Below are positions 1 to 8,666 of a stretch of DNA of 64,000 nucleotides, in pieces. The notes beneath the pieces are model-generated. The model did no database searches. It was not told the DNA's origin and was given only the letters and a program-made list of their open reading frames with translations. The DNA is from Schaalia radingae (GTDB lineage Bacteria > Actinomycetota > Actinomycetes > Actinomycetales > Actinomycetaceae). The stretch covers positions 1,984,001-2,048,000 of the forward strand of contig NZ_LT629792.1 in the NCBI RefSeq assembly GCF_900106055.1, read 5' to 3'. How positions within the stretch are numbered: the stretch's first letter is position 1; every line of letters starts with the position of its first letter. The position numbers were made by a program, and so were the translations under genes.

Positions 1-563
1 CCATACTGCGTGATGTGCAGGATCTGGGAACAAGCCCGCCGCATAGCTTCGCTCAGCCCGCCGCGTTCGGCACCAAAAACCAGGCATGCCCGCTCGGGAA
101 TCACGGCCCCTTCGAGCGGGCGCGAGCCCTCCACATTGTCGATACCGATAAGCGTGATTCCCTGCTCGACGCACTGGCGAGCGAGTGCCTGACAGTCGTC
201 AACATGCGCTACATCCAGGTAGCGATCAGTGACCATCGCGCCTCGACGATTCCACCGCTTACGCCCCACAATCCACACACGTCTGGCGCCAAGAGCGTTT
301 GCGGTGCGCACAATCGAGCCGATATTGAAATCATGCTCGACGTTTTCAATCGCCACATGCAGCCCGGTGGAGCGCTGTGCCATGTCGGCACGGATGGCAT
401 CCATGGTCCAGTAACGGTACTGGTCTTCAACGTTTCGCGTATCGCCGTTCGCCAACAAGTCGGGGTCGAGTCGCTCGTCATCGGGCCATGAATTTGATCC
501 CCCTGGCCACGGCCCTACCCCTGTAGGAGCGTTGGATGCTGTTGAACGATTCGTATCCTCCAC
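1..563 (-). CDS. TrmH/SpoU-family RNA 2'-O-methyltransferase, 3' end cut by the window
   Basis: Probable S-adenosylmethionine-dependent 2'-O-ribose methyltransferase acting on tRNA or rRNA. The reverse strand reads through with two SPOUT signatures: NIGSIVRTANALGA (motif 1, the Asn and Arg involved in catalysis) and LVFGAERGGLSEAM (motif 2). The stretch RRVWIVGRKRWNRRGAMVTD is typical of the actinobacterial TrmH subgroup. Motif 3 and the stop codon lie beyond base 1, so about 187 residues are visible. The first plausible start is a GTG at 563; an in-frame TGA lies a little further upstream, and no clear Shine-Dalgarno sequence is seen, so the start is uncertain. The listed plus-strand reading frames over this stretch are shadows. 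Substrate (which RNA) cannot be told from this sequence. Confidence 0.85.
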   Translation of the reverse strand, partial: MEDTNRSTASNAPTGVGPWPGGSNSWPDDERLDPDLLANGDTRNVEDQYRYWTMDAIRADMAQRSTGLHVAIENVEHDFNIGSIVRTANALGARRVWIVGRKRWNRRGAMVTDRYLDVAHVDDCQALARQCVEQGITLIGIDNVEGSRPLEGAVIPERACLVFGAERGGLSEAMRRACSQILHITQY

Positions 564-768
564 GGCGACTAGGGTACACGGATAATGAGCACCTCGGTTT
601 CACAGGTCGCCTTGACACTGCATTCCAGCTTGCCCCCTCGCCTCGTCTTGCCACTTCTCGACCTGAATACCGCGCACCGCCATACACGCAGACACATGTC
701 GCGACAGCATCTGCACCTTCTTGCCCGGCATCTGCCCACTAACGGTTGATCCTCGATACATTAGAGCC

Positions 769-1593
769 ATGAACGAAAATCTCTACGACACGGTGCCGCT
801 CTCGCAGATGCCACCGGCCACTGCCTGGCTGTCCGACATGGATGGCGTCCTGGTCAAGGAAAACCGCGCGCTTCCCGGCGCGCAGGAGTTTCTCGACGCA
901 TTGAAATCGCACAACATGCCGTTCCTGGTGCTGACGAATAATTCAACGTTCACGAACCGCGACCTGTCCGCCCGACTGGCTCGTTCCGGCCTGGACGTTC
1001 CGGAAGACCGTATCTGGACGTCTGCCAACGCGACCGCTGCGTTCCTGTCGCAGCAGTCCCCGCAATCATCGGCTTACATTATTGGCGAGGCCGGCCTGAC
1101 CACTGCTCTGCACAATGCGGGCTATATCATGACTGACACGGATCCTGAATTCGTGATTCTGGGCGAAACACGCTCCTACGACTTCAACGCCCTGACTCGC
1201 GCGATCCGTTTGATCGAAAAAGGCGCGAAGTTCATCGCTACCAACCCAGATGCGACCGGGCCTTCCGACGAGGGCACCCTTCCGGCAACCGGCTCCATTG
1301 CCGCGATGATCGAGCGTGCAACAAACCGCTCGCCCTACTACGTAGGTAAACCGAATCCCATTATGATCCGGGCCGCGCTCAATAAAATCGGCGCACACTC
1401 CGAGACCGCGGCGATGGTCGGTGACCGTATGGATACCGATATTCAGGCCGGTGTGGAGGCCGGACTGCGCACACACCTCGTGCTCACTGGCTCAACCGAT
1501 GAACACGAAATTCAGAATTTCCCGTACCGCCCGTTTGGTGTTCACCAAGGCATTGGCGATCTGGTCGAATTGGTCGAAGCCGGACGCGGCTAA
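769..1593 (+). CDS. HAD-IIA family phosphatase (NagD-like)
   Basis: Cytoplasmic phosphatase of the haloacid dehalogenase superfamily, class IIA, related to NagD and p-nitrophenylphosphatases; the natural substrate is unknown. Seen in the 274-residue product: motif I DMDGVLV with the nucleophile Asp23 and acid/base Asp25, motif II LTNNST near residue 58, a lysine in the YVGKPNP segment, and motif IV VGDRMDTDIQAG. These are the hallmarks of the NagD branch, and the length fits. I chose ATG 769 because homologues begin shortly before the DxD motif; the longer frame from 721 adds a sequence that is not family-like. It stands alone, convergent with pyrE. Confidence 0.9.
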   Translation: MNENLYDTVPLSQMPPATAWLSDMDGVLVKENRALPGAQEFLDALKSHNMPFLVLTNNSTFTNRDLSARLARSGLDVPEDRIWTSANATAAFLSQQSPQSSAYIIGEAGLTTALHNAGYIMTDTDPEFVILGETRSYDFNALTRAIRLIEKGAKFIATNPDATGPSDEGTLPATGSIAAMIERATNRSPYYVGKPNPIMIRAALNKIGAHSETAAMVGDRMDTDIQAGVEAGLRTHLVLTGSTDEHEIQNFPYRPFGVHQGIGDLVELVEAGRG

Positions 1594-1686
1594 GCTCCGG
1601 CCAATCCGCGCCAGGCTGGGATCAGCGTGCAGGCTACCCTCGTGAATCGACCTTCCGGTCAGCACTCACTGAGATCGAGGTAAAAG

Positions 1687-2253
1687 CTAATCGAGGTCGA
1701 GGTCAGCCAGTCCGAGGGCACTGAAATACGGCAGTCCTTCTGCTTCGATACGCTCTTTGGCACCCGTGGCGCGATCCACAACAACGGCAACTGCCAGGAC
1801 TTCTGCCCCGGCTTCACGCAGAGCATGGACAGCTTCGATCGGTGAGCCACCCGTGGTGGAGGTATCTTCCAGGACGATCACTCGCCTGCCCTGAACGTCT
1901 GGGCCTTCGATGCGGCGCTTCATGCCGTGGTCCTTGGCTGCTTTGCGCACCACGAATGCGTCCAGGTTCAGGCCGCGAGAGGCGGCTGCGTGCATCATGG
2001 CGGTGGCCACCGGGTCGGCGCCCATCGTCAGACCGCCCACCGCGTCGTAGTCTTCGGGCCCGAAACCAGCCTCTTCCAGCATGTCCAGCATGACGTGGCC
2101 GATCAGGGGGCCTGCCTCGTGATGGAGGGTGGCTCGGCGCATATCGACGTAGAAATCAGATTCTTTGCCCGATGCCAGCGTGACGTGCTCGTGGATCACG
2201 GCGAGTTCACGTACCAGTTCGGCCAGGCGCGATTTATGGGAGTCATTAGTCAT
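1687..2253 (-). CDS. pyrE: Orotate phosphoribosyltransferase
   Basis: Converts orotate and PRPP to orotidine 5'-monophosphate in pyrimidine synthesis, in the cytoplasm. The 188-residue product carries the PRPP-binding motif VIVLEDTSTTGGS near residue 120, the orotate-site lysine and arginine run VVRKAAKDHGMKRRIEG, and the N-terminal segment SGKESDFYVDMR typical of bacterial PyrE. Length is usual for the family. The gene sits 152 bases downstream of a sugar ABC permease on the same strand but there is no functional link; other pyr genes are not in the window. The ATG start at 2253 gives a normal N-terminus. Confidence 0.95.
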   Translation of the reverse strand: MTNDSHKSRLAELVRELAVIHEHVTLASGKESDFYVDMRRATLHHEAGPLIGHVMLDMLEEAGFGPEDYDAVGGLTMGADPVATAMMHAAASRGLNLDAFVVRKAAKDHGMKRRIEGPDVQGRRVIVLEDTSTTGGSPIEAVHALREAGAEVLAVAVVVDRATGAKERIEAEGLPYFSALGLADLDLD

Positions 2254-2405
2254 GGGGCAAGCCTACCGCGTGCAGTGCCGGCGCGGAGAGCTTGCCCCAT
2301 GACATCACATTGGGCATTTCACCTGGGGAGTATTCGCGTGTAGTGGAGTACCCTGGCGCCTCGGTTGCCCGTTCCGTCTGGCGTTCCGCGGCGCCTGCGC
2401 CTCCT

Positions 2406-3251
2406 TTACTGTTTGACGCCACCTGCTGCCAGGCCGGCAACGATGCGGCGCTGGAAGATCAGCACCATGATGACCAGCGGCACGGTGACCACCACGCCGG
2501 CCGCCATCTGGGAGCCGAACGGCGTCTCAAACCCGGATACGCCACCGAACTGGGACACAATGACCGGAGCAGTCTTCATGTCCTGTTTGTTGACCATCGT
2601 CACGGCAATGAGGAACTCATTCCACGCATTGATAAAGACGATGATGGCAGTGGTGAAAATGCCGGGAGCGGCGATCGGAATGATGACTTTGCGGAAGGCC
2701 TGACCTGGCGTGCAGCCATCGACCATTGCGGCCTGTTCCAGTTCGCGCGGCATCTGCCTGAAGAAGCTGGTCAGGTTCCACACGGCCAGCGGCAGTGCGA
2801 ATGACAGGTCGGGCACAATCATCGACTGATAGGTGTTGATCCATTCCCACTGTGTAAACAGCTTGAGCAACGGCACCACGATGGCGACCAACGGGAACAT
2901 CGACGAGGCGATGACAATGGTCAGTACCAACGTCTTGCCCGGGAACTCCAGTCGCGCCAGAGCGTACGCGGTGAACGTCGCGACCAGCAGTGCCAGAATC
3001 GTCGTCACGCCGGCAACGATCAGCGAGTTCAACAGTGACTGCGTGAACAGGCGGTCTGGCTTGAAGACCTCAACGTAGTTTTCCATGCTCACTTCGCGCG
3101 GCCACAGCGTCGTGTCGAAAATGTCGCGCGTGGGACGCAGTGAGGACACGATCATCCAGTAGAACGGAGCCAGACAGAACACCACGATCGCGATGATGCC
3201 GATCCATGAGGACGTGTCGAGCAGAGCCGCCTTGACACCTTTGCTTTTCAT
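2406..3251 (-). CDS. Carbohydrate ABC transporter permease, MalG type
   Basis: Inner-membrane subunit of a sugar importer of the CUT1 family. The 281-residue protein has about six hydrophobic segments, starting around residues 15-35, and the cytoplasmic EAA loop (MVDGCTPGQAFRKVIIPIAA, with the Gly at its conserved place) that docks the ATPase. It overlaps the upstream permease gene by 4 bases (ATGA), so the two are translationally coupled. No ATPase gene follows; the family in actinobacteria commonly shares an MsiK/UgpC-type ATPase encoded elsewhere. Substrate is inferred only as a maltose- or trehalose-type oligosaccharide. Confidence 0.9.
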   Translation of the reverse strand: MKSKGVKAALLDTSSWIGIIAIVVFCLAPFYWMIVSSLRPTRDIFDTTLWPREVSMENYVEVFKPDRLFTQSLLNSLIVAGVTTILALLVATFTAYALARLEFPGKTLVLTIVIASSMFPLVAIVVPLLKLFTQWEWINTYQSMIVPDLSFALPLAVWNLTSFFRQMPRELEQAAMVDGCTPGQAFRKVIIPIAAPGIFTTAIIVFINAWNEFLIAVTMVNKQDMKTAPVIVSQFGGVSGFETPFGSQMAAGVVVTVPLVIMVLIFQRRIVAGLAAGGVKQ

Positions 3252-4327
3252 CGTGACACCTCCGCAGTCGATCCGGCCTGGGCAGGCGCGTCAGCTCCCC
3301 CGGTGGTGGACGAGGGTGGCCTTTGGACTTCTTTCGCTTCCTTCGAACGCTTGAAGAACGCGCTCAAACGCAGCTTCGAGCTCTTCTGCGACTGGCCGTC
3401 ATCTTCAAACAGTTCTGCGCCGAGCAGCTTGATGAAGGCGAAGGATATGAGGAAGACGTAGAGGAACAGGATCACTGCGTACGCAGCACCTGACCCGTAT
3501 CTCAGGTTCGTCGCCTCATCCTGAACCAGCATGGACAGCGTTTCGACAGATCCTTTACGCGGTCCAATCAGAATGTAGGGCAGGTCGAACATGCGCAGAG
3601 CATCGAGAGCGCGGAACAGGACTGCGACAACAAGTGCTGGTTTGACCAGTGGAAGCGTGATGGACAGAAAACGACGCCATGCGTTTGCACCGTCAATCTT
3701 GGCTGCCTCGTAGACTTCCTCGGGAATGATCTGCAGACCGGCTAGTGTCAGCAGTCCGATGAACGGCGCCGTCTTCCACGTGTCGGCGATGATGATGGCG
3801 AATTTGGCGGGCCATTCAGATGTCGCCCACAGGATCTGCGTATTGAGCAGGGCGTTCGCAGCTCCGTGCGCATCGAAGATCCACTTCCACAGCACGGCCG
3901 AGATGGCAGTGGGAATGGCCCATGGCACGAGGATTGCCGCACGGACGAATCCGCGCGCCTTGATGGCCTGGTGCATGATGAGCGCCATGATCACGCCGAG
4001 GACGGTTTCGATACTGACTGTGACAAACGCGAAGAATGTCGTGTTCCAGAACGCGGTCCAGAATCGTGCGCCGGTGTCTCCGGCGAAAATGTTGATGTAA
4101 TTGTCCAGTCCAACGAATGGCTCGGTATCGTTGACGAATCCTGTTTCAGGATCGATTCCCTTGGCGCCGAACAGCGACTGATACAGAGCCGAAATCGTGG
4201 GGAACAAAATGACGATTGAAATAACGATGATGGTGGGCGAAACAAGCAGTGCCGCCAGGCGACTTTGCTGTTTCTGCGACTCAGATTTTCCGCGACGTTG
4301 CGTCTTCTGAGCGGGTGCTTTCGCCAT
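3248..4327 (-). CDS. Carbohydrate ABC transporter permease, MalF type
   Basis: Membrane subunit partner of the MalG-type permease. The 359-residue product begins with a basic cytoplasmic stretch (residues 1-25), then a first membrane helix (LLVSPTIIVISIVILFP), a periplasmic loop, and further helices with the EAA loop YEAAKIDGANAWRRFLSITL. The C-terminus (from about residue 310) is a long polar tail rich in Ser, Lys, Ala and Pro, absent from most homologues and probably disordered. The gene follows the solute-binding protein after 77 bases that contain a hairpin, and overlaps the next gene by 4 bases. Confidence 0.9.
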   Translation of the reverse strand: MAKAPAQKTQRRGKSESQKQQSRLAALLVSPTIIVISIVILFPTISALYQSLFGAKGIDPETGFVNDTEPFVGLDNYINIFAGDTGARFWTAFWNTTFFAFVTVSIETVLGVIMALIMHQAIKARGFVRAAILVPWAIPTAISAVLWKWIFDAHGAANALLNTQILWATSEWPAKFAIIIADTWKTAPFIGLLTLAGLQIIPEEVYEAAKIDGANAWRRFLSITLPLVKPALVVAVLFRALDALRMFDLPYILIGPRKGSVETLSMLVQDEATNLRYGSGAAYAVILFLYVFLISFAFIKLLGAELFEDDGQSQKSSKLRLSAFFKRSKEAKEVQRPPSSTTGGADAPAQAGSTAEVSR

Positions 4328-4362
4328 GAGTTCTTCCTCCTGGAAAGCGCGCTAAGGCTCCT

Positions 4363-4388
4363 GGTTGGGTGGCACCAGCCACCCAACC
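4363..4388 (-). terminator. Intercistronic hairpin between binding protein and permease genes
   Basis: Perfect 11-bp inverted repeat (GGTTGGGTGGC, 4-base loop, GCCACCCAACC) right after the solute-binding protein stop codon and before the permease start. There is no strong T-run after it, so it may act as a leaky terminator or as an RNA stabiliser that keeps the upstream message more abundant than the permease message. This is an inference from position and symmetry. Confidence 0.6.
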
Positions 4389-4404
4389 AAGAGCGGTGAC
4401 AATG

Positions 4405-5727
4405 TTACTGCTGAGCAGATGTGAGCTCGGTGAGTTTAGCGCTCAGGTCCTTAACCGCCTGTTCGGACGTGGCCTGTCCCTGCAGTACGGGGAAGACGGC
4501 ATCCTGGATCGCTGCCGACACGTCGCCGTAGTTCACAACCTGCGGGCGCGGTGCAGCGCTCTCGATGGAGCCCTTCAGCGCCGGCAGATACGGGTACTGG
4601 TCAATCAGTTCCTGATCGTCGTACAGCGCGGAGTAGATCGGGGCCAGTGTCTGCTCGGTGAGCAGGCGCTTCTCGATATCTTCTGAGGTGAACCACTTGA
4701 TGAAGTCGTACGCGGTTGCCTTGTTCTTGCAGAAGCTGGAGATGGCGACGTTGTGGCCGCCCAGTGAGGACATGCCTCCTTCAGGCTGATCTGCGGTCAA
4801 ACCAGGCAGCGGAGCAACTCCGAACTTGTCGCCCAGCTTTTCCTTGGTCAGGGAGTACTGGTATGGCCAGTTGCGGTAGTAGACCAGGCGGTCGCTCTCG
4901 AATGCTGCGCGGCCTTCTTCTTCCTTGTAAGTCAGGGCTTCTTCAGGAATGAAGTTATCCTTGAAGGCGTTTTCAAGCGTCTGCAGACCCTTGAGGGCTT
5001 CAGGCGAGTCGACAACCACTTCGCCCTCGGGGCTGACAATCTGTCCGCCGGCGGAGTGAATGGCTTCGTCAACATTGACCGTCAGGCCTTCGTACTTGGC
5101 CATCTGTCCGCCATAGCACCCGATGTCTGAATGACCGTCGAGGCCGCGCACAGCTTCGCAGCCTTTCTTCATGTCATCCCACGTCTTGGGCGGATCGGTC
5201 ACGCCGGCCTGCTCAAGCAGGTCCTTGCGGTAGTACAGAATGCCACCATCAGAAGCGTATGGAACGGCGTAAAGTTGGTCACGGTACAGGCCTGTCTGCC
5301 ACACAGCCGGCAGAATCTTGTCCTTTTCGAAGTCTGCCTCGTTGAGCGGCTCAACCCAGCGGTGAGCAGCAAATTCGGCGACGTGGATGTTGTCCAGAGA
5401 AATAACGCAGTATGCATCTGATTGGGTCTGAGCGTTCTGAACCATCGAGTTGCGCTGCTGATCGGCTTCGGCCGACAGCTCGATCATCTCAACCTTTTCG
5501 TCCGGGTGGTCCTTGTTCCAATCCTCCAACATGGGAGCCATCAGACCGGAGTTGTCTTTACCCTGCACATAGGTGATGGGGCCGCGCCCCTCGAATTCAC
5601 CGGTTGCGCCGCCACCAGAGGCACCTGAGTCCCCTGATGTCTGTCCGCCACCGCCACTGCTACATGCCGTCATCAGCACCATCGCAGCAGCGCCAGCTGC
5701 CAAGGCAATTCCTTTTCTGGTTGCCAT
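4405..5727 (-). CDS. Extracellular solute-binding lipoprotein of a sugar ABC importer
   Basis: Captures the sugar outside the membrane and delivers it to the two permeases downstream. The 440-residue product has a lipoprotein signal peptide with lipobox LMTACSS (Cys about 22), a Gly/Ser linker (residues 23-45), then a family 1 binding-protein fold (AVPYASDGGILYYRKDLLEQ near residue 145). The C-terminal segment with RPQVVNYGDVSAAIQD is like trehalose/maltose binding proteins (LpqY/ThuE relatives), so an alpha-glucoside disaccharide is a reasonable but unproven ligand. It is the first gene of the operon SBP-MalF-MalG. Confidence 0.9.
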   Translation of the reverse strand: MATRKGIALAAGAAAMVLMTACSSGGGGQTSGDSGASGGGATGEFEGRGPITYVQGKDNSGLMAPMLEDWNKDHPDEKVEMIELSAEADQQRNSMVQNAQTQSDAYCVISLDNIHVAEFAAHRWVEPLNEADFEKDKILPAVWQTGLYRDQLYAVPYASDGGILYYRKDLLEQAGVTDPPKTWDDMKKGCEAVRGLDGHSDIGCYGGQMAKYEGLTVNVDEAIHSAGGQIVSPEGEVVVDSPEALKGLQTLENAFKDNFIPEEALTYKEEEGRAAFESDRLVYYRNWPYQYSLTKEKLGDKFGVAPLPGLTADQPEGGMSSLGGHNVAISSFCKNKATAYDFIKWFTSEDIEKRLLTEQTLAPIYSALYDDQELIDQYPYLPALKGSIESAAPRPQVVNYGDVSAAIQDAVFPVLQGQATSEQAVKDLSAKLTELTSAQQ

Positions 5728-5871
5728 TTGCGTTCACTCCTTCGTGTCAAAAAACCTGAATTTGGTGGTCTCTCAGATCGAGCCGCCTCTCAGGTGCCGA
5801 TCAACGATCGACGTCGCTTTCACTCTACAACGTTTTCTCCACAAAATGTATGCGATTGCAGCGCGTTACAT

Positions 5872-5891
5872 TTGTTTACATTTGGTAACAA
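5872..5891. promoter_or_regulatory. Weak dyad upstream of the sugar ABC operon
   Basis: The 20-base stretch TTGTTTACATTTGGTAACAA has matching outer arms (TTGTT and AACAA) and lies about 145 bases upstream of the binding-protein gene, in the 216-base gap shared with the SDR gene. Another poor LacI-like core, ACAACGTTTT, is at 5827-5836. Either could be an operator, but symmetry is limited and no cognate regulator gene is adjacent. Confidence 0.25.
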
Positions 5892-5943
5892 TTTTGGCAA
5901 ACTTGCCCGCACAACGCCCCGCGATGCTAGCAGCCCCGTCACG

Positions 5944-6723
5944 CTACATGTGCGGCACGGCGCGCATCACCTTACGCATCAACCACCGCGGAGTCAGCCG
6001 AGAGACCACATTCGCGCTCTTATACAGCGCAGTCGGCGTCACCAGCACCCGCCCTCGACGAACGGCCTCAAGAGCTTGCGAGACCACCGTTTCCGCATCC
6101 GACCAGATCCATCCCGGTGTGTCGGACACATCAACATCAGCTGCCTTGTGGAAGTTTGTGCGCGTCATGCCCGGTGATACAGCGGTGACAGTCACCCCGG
6201 TTCCTTCCAGTTCGAACGCCAATCCTTCGCTGAAGGCTTTCACCCACGCTTTGTGCGCGCTATAGGTACCCATCCCGGTCTCTGCAGCGATGGAGGAGAT
6301 GTTGCAGATGGCGCCTACTCCTCGTCGGCGCATGGCACGACCAGCGTGGTACGACAGCACCATGACGGCTCGCACCATCACATCCAGGGCCTGCTCTTCC
6401 GTCTCCAGTTCGTTGTCGAGGAACTCCTCCCCCAGACCCATCCCTGCGTTATTGACCAGCAGGCCCACCGGTGCACATCCAGATTCATCATCAGGCTGAA
6501 CGTCGAGACGCTCGGCAACCCGCTGTACGTCCCCGGTTTGCGACAGGTCAGCTGCGATCACCTCGGTCGTGATGTTCGCGATCTGCTCCAGACGATTGGA
6601 CAGGTCATCGAGTTTTTCCTGCGTGCGGGCAACCAGAACCAGATCATGTCCCGCCTCGGCAAGTTGCCAGCAGAATTCTTCTCCCAGACCTGATGTTGCT
6701 CCCGTGACTAAAGCTGTACCCAT
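5944..6723 (-). CDS. Short-chain dehydrogenase/reductase (SDR)
   Basis: NAD(P)-dependent oxidoreductase of unknown substrate. In the 259-residue product the Rossmann motif GATSGLGEEF lies at residues 8-17, the NNAG motif near residue 91, and the catalytic Ser and YSAHK (Tyr and Lys) about residues 140-160. The ATG at 6723 gives a protein that begins three residues before the beta strand, as is normal for SDRs. The open frame runs on upstream to 6942, but that part is Arg-rich, overlaps the exonuclease gene on the other strand and has no family similarity. The C-terminus (LTPRWLMRKVMRAVPHM) resembles the DltE/YqjQ-like SDR group. Confidence 0.9.
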   Translation of the reverse strand: MGTALVTGATSGLGEEFCWQLAEAGHDLVLVARTQEKLDDLSNRLEQIANITTEVIAADLSQTGDVQRVAERLDVQPDDESGCAPVGLLVNNAGMGLGEEFLDNELETEEQALDVMVRAVMVLSYHAGRAMRRRGVGAICNISSIAAETGMGTYSAHKAWVKAFSEGLAFELEGTGVTVTAVSPGMTRTNFHKAADVDVSDTPGWIWSDAETVVSQALEAVRRGRVLVTPTALYKSANVVSRLTPRWLMRKVMRAVPHM

Positions 6724-6829
6724 AACCTCATCGTAAGGTCGCCGGCGCATGCATGCTCGCTCAGTGACCAGCATGCGCCGACGGATCCATGCTCGCTCAA
6801 CGCTTGGCCTGCGCCGGTAGGGTGGAGAC

Positions 6830-7717
6830 ATGAGGATTGGAACCTGGAACATTAACTCAGCCCGTACCCGCGTCGACCGCGTCATCGAGTGCTGCGCGCG
6901 GTGGAATCTGGACGTACTGGCAATGCAGGAGATCAAATGCAAGCCGGGTCAGTTCCCGATTGACGCGTTCACCGATGCCGGCTACCGCGTGGAGGTTCAC
7001 GGACTCAACCAGTGGAATGGCGTGGCGATCGCTTCCAGGCTTCCCATTCTCAGCGTATCCCGCGACTTTCCGGGAGCGCCCACATGGGGAGATCCTGCGC
7101 GCGTCGAAGCGCGTGCCCTGCGAGTGCGGATCGACGATGGAACGCCTGAAGGACTGGATGTGTGGAGTCTGTATGTTCCGAACGGCCGCGAGATTGACCA
7201 CCCGCACTACCAGTACAAACTCCAGTGGCTCGCCGCACTGCGCGCTGCCGTTTCACCTTACGTTGCAGGCGATTCCAGCGGGGTATCCAAGGGCGATGCC
7301 CCGGGTGAGGACTCACTGGCCGAGGGCGGCGCTGTCCCACCTGCAACGGCATCGGATGAGGGCGGCTCACCGAGCGCACTGCTGGTGGGCGACTGGAATG
7401 TGGCACCGCGCGATGAGGACGTGTGGGATATCGACTTCTTCGACGGCCGTACCCACGTCACACAGCCAGAGCGTTCCGCCTTTGAGGCTTTTGCAGCCGA
7501 TGGATGGGTGGAAGCGACTCGTCCTCGCGTCACGAACTACACGTACTGGGACTACCAGCAGCTGCGTTTCCCTCGTAACGAAGGAATGCGCATTGACTTC
7601 ATGTATGCGACGCCTGCACTTGACGCCCGCATCACGCAGGCGTGGATTGATCGCGATGAACGCAAAGGCAAAGGGGCCTCTGACCACGTGCCGGTCATCG
7701 TTGAGATCGCACATTAG
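6830..7717 (+). CDS. xth: Exonuclease III / AP endonuclease
   Basis: DNA repair enzyme that cleaves abasic sites and removes 3' blocks. The 295-residue product shows MRIGTWNINSARTR at the start (Asn metal site), LAMQEIKCK (catalytic Glu about 34), the GDWNVAPRDEDVWD motif (Asp and Asn) and the C-terminal SDHVPVIVEI (Asp-His pair). It is longer than the usual 260-270 residues because of a Gly/Ser/Glu-rich insert at about residues 144-182 directly before GDWN, in a loop of the fold. Divergent from the SDR gene with a 106-base gap between starts. Confidence 0.93.
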   Translation: MRIGTWNINSARTRVDRVIECCARWNLDVLAMQEIKCKPGQFPIDAFTDAGYRVEVHGLNQWNGVAIASRLPILSVSRDFPGAPTWGDPARVEARALRVRIDDGTPEGLDVWSLYVPNGREIDHPHYQYKLQWLAALRAAVSPYVAGDSSGVSKGDAPGEDSLAEGGAVPPATASDEGGSPSALLVGDWNVAPRDEDVWDIDFFDGRTHVTQPERSAFEAFAADGWVEATRPRVTNYTYWDYQQLRFPRNEGMRIDFMYATPALDARITQAWIDRDERKGKGASDHVPVIVEIAH

Positions 7718-7850
7718 GGTGCCTCTGCCCGAGGTGGCCGCACGACGCATACTCTCGATGCGTGGAGCGCAGACAAATGGGCCGGCAGCAGAGCGTTATC
7801 GGAGGCTGTCGCCAGCAGGGCACCGTTGCAAGGCGTCGCCAGCAGTGCCC

Positions 7851-8654
7851 TTATGCGAAGCGCTCAAGAATCTGATCATTGAGCAGGCACCAATTCTTCT
7901 TGTGCCAACTGCCAAACTTCTCTGTGCCGACGAATACAGCCGCCAGGTCTCGACCACGATCAACCCAGATGAACGAGCCGGACACTCCGAAGTGCCCAAA
8001 CGTGGCGGGGTCGGCATGCTGAGATGTCCAATGCGGCGATTTGTGGCCGCGGATCTCCACGCCCAGCCCCCAGGGGCACGGGCGGTGCTTACGGTATCCA
8101 GGCACGAAGCCATCCAGATCAGGGAACTGCACTGACACGGATTGTTGATCAAGGTCCTCGCTGATCAGCGTGGGAGCGAGGAGCTCCTGAGCCAGAGCAA
8201 TCAGATCCGCCGCACTTCCAACCGCGGAATAAGCAGGAGATCCGGGCGCATCTGCTGTTGTCATTCCCAGCGGCTCCAGGACACTCAGCTCGATCCAGCG
8301 ACTGAGTTCTTCACCTGTGGCCTCGCTTGTTGCCTCCCCTAAGATGTCGAAGCCTGCGTTGGAATAGATCCGCACCGTTTCTGGGGGCACCTGCGCCTCG
8401 CGCGAGTCGGCTGCAATTCCGGAGGCGTGAGCCAGCAGGTGACGCACGGTAGATCCTGTCGGCCCCAGCGGATCATCAAGGTTCATCAGGTGCTGGTCAA
8501 TTGCCACAAGGATGGCGCGTGAGGCGATGACTTTCGTGACCGATGCCAGAGGGTAGACCACTGACTCATCGCCTTGCACATACAGCGTGCGGTCGCTGCG
8601 CAGCACTGCGAGCGCGTGTTCGAACGGGACGGGGTACAGATCCATGTCAGCCAC
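7851..8654 (-). CDS. Serine hydrolase, class C beta-lactamase/DD-peptidase fold
   Basis: Member of the penicillin-binding-protein-like serine hydrolases; substrate unknown. Seen in the 267 residues: SxxK motif ASVTK (Ser38, Lys41), a Tyr motif YSNAGFD at about residue 99, and HFGVSGSF near the C-terminus in the place of the KTG/HxG motif. There is no signal peptide or membrane segment, so a cytoplasmic esterase-like role is more likely than cell-wall work. It begins only 12 bases after the TetR gene and probably shares its transcript. Confidence 0.85.
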   Translation of the reverse strand: MADMDLYPVPFEHALAVLRSDRTLYVQGDESVVYPLASVTKVIASRAILVAIDQHLMNLDDPLGPTGSTVRHLLAHASGIAADSREAQVPPETVRIYSNAGFDILGEATSEATGEELSRWIELSVLEPLGMTTADAPGSPAYSAVGSAADLIALAQELLAPTLISEDLDQQSVSVQFPDLDGFVPGYRKHRPCPWGLGVEIRGHKSPHWTSQHADPATFGHFGVSGSFIWVDRGRDLAAVFVGTEKFGSWHKKNWCLLNDQILERFA

Positions 8655-8666
8655 TATGCCTCCAGG

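Noticed and set aside
5944..6942. Extended SDR start at 6942
   Set aside because: The extra 73 residues are Arg-rich, overlap exonuclease III and precede the normal SDR start.
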